A stretch of 64,000 nucleotides of DNA from Meandrina meandrites. Its lineage: Eukaryota; Cnidaria; Anthozoa; Scleractinia; Meandrinidae. The stretch covers positions 21,697,437 to 21,761,436 of the forward strand of contig OY855905.1 in assembly GCA_963693305.1 (NCBI GenBank), read 5' to 3'. The position numbers and the translations under genes were made by a program. Below the pieces are notes generated by a model, which was not told the origin of the DNA, searched no databases, and saw only the letters and a list, made by a program, of their open reading frames with translations. Below are positions 63,559-64,000 of this stretch, in pieces. Position 1 is the first letter of the stretch; every line of letters starts with the position of its first letter.

Positions 63559-64000
63559 GTGAGTAAACACGACTTTTCATTTGACTATACTATGAACTGT
63601 GTCAAACGGCGAGGGAACATTTCAATAACACAGCAAATACAAAAGAAATTGCAGATGGACGGAATTGGAGGGGAAGAGGGCGGACTGTTATATGGGATTT
63701 CGGGAAACTTTTTAGGTGAACAGATTTTAAAAATCTCATTTGTTTGTAACTTTTAACTGTAATGCCCAGGACATGTGTTTGTTTGTAAATTATGAAGCTG
63801 TGGTTTTGTCATTTAGATCTATAGAAGTAATTTCTTCACCTAAGGCTAAGTTTTATTAAATTAATAGTGAGTATTTGGCAAAACTTAATGCGAACTAAAC
63901 TCAGACTAAACTCAGCCATGTTATAAACCAGCACTTCAAGCTGCGACCATTTTGGTCGCCATGGCAAGTGGAAATAAAATTTGGTGACTAAATTTTCCAC
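63559..64000. other. KANSL3 intron 8, incomplete
   Basis: Follows the exon 8 donor (GTG|GTGAGT). The region 63827-63930 repeats 41457-41540 (GTAATTTCTTCACCTAA, AGTATTTGGCAAAACTTAAT, CTCAGCCATGTTATA). No further exon is visible before the window ends. Confidence 0.7.

Overview
This is nuclear DNA of an animal. Its genes are split into many short exons with GT-AG introns, it is AT-rich, and its introns and intergenic DNA are full of short inverted-repeat transposons (MITEs) and tRNA-derived SINEs. The proteins look like early-branching metazoan versions of human genes, and the repeat style resembles anthozoan cnidarians (stony coral or sea anemone). The metazoan assignment is firm; the cnidarian assignment is inference.

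Five protein-coding genes could be assembled exon by exon with consistent reading frame across every junction: TMEM127 (+, 12626-16439, 3 exons, 238 aa), NT5DC1 (+, 22005-36637, 14 exons, 465 aa), a PANK1/2/3-type pantothenate kinase (-, 39903-47431, 7 exons, 417 aa), a clan-2-like microsomal cytochrome P450 (-, 50589-56218, 3 exons, 513 aa) and the 5' part of KANSL3 (+, 57335-63558, 8 exons, running off the window). TMEM127 and NT5DC1 lie head-to-tail, NT5DC1 and PANK converge, PANK and the P450 lie head-to-tail on the minus strand, and the P450 and KANSL3 are divergent. The products act in separate processes (endosomal membrane protein, HAD-type nucleotidase-like protein, CoA synthesis, monooxygenase, chromatin acetylation complex). 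Nothing suggests an operon or shared pathway.

Three gene fragments are broken copies of neighbouring genes: the 3' end of TMEM127 (19895-21718, itself split by a 1.56 kb insertion), the last 435 bp of the P450 (56489-56924, cut off by a repeat), and a decayed second copy of one KANSL3 exon (62546-62645). Two degenerate non-LTR retrotransposon fragments are present (49640-50345 on -, 55260-55600 on +), plus a hAT-type transposon remnant (38835-39600).

Mobile elements dominate the rest. Several could be delimited with target-site duplications (TSDs): three tiny palindromic TAGCCTG elements with 8-9 bp TSDs (37, 61 and 127 bp), three elements with TTA TSDs (PIF/Harbinger-like), one TTAA-flanked element (piggyBac-like), and two CAG...CTG elements with 5 bp TSDs. 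A tRNA-derived SINE occurs seven times and a TGTGGTT-ended element six times. Two elements are themselves split by other insertions, giving a relative order of transposition. The first 12.6 kb holds no gene I can identify, only weak minus-strand exon candidates.
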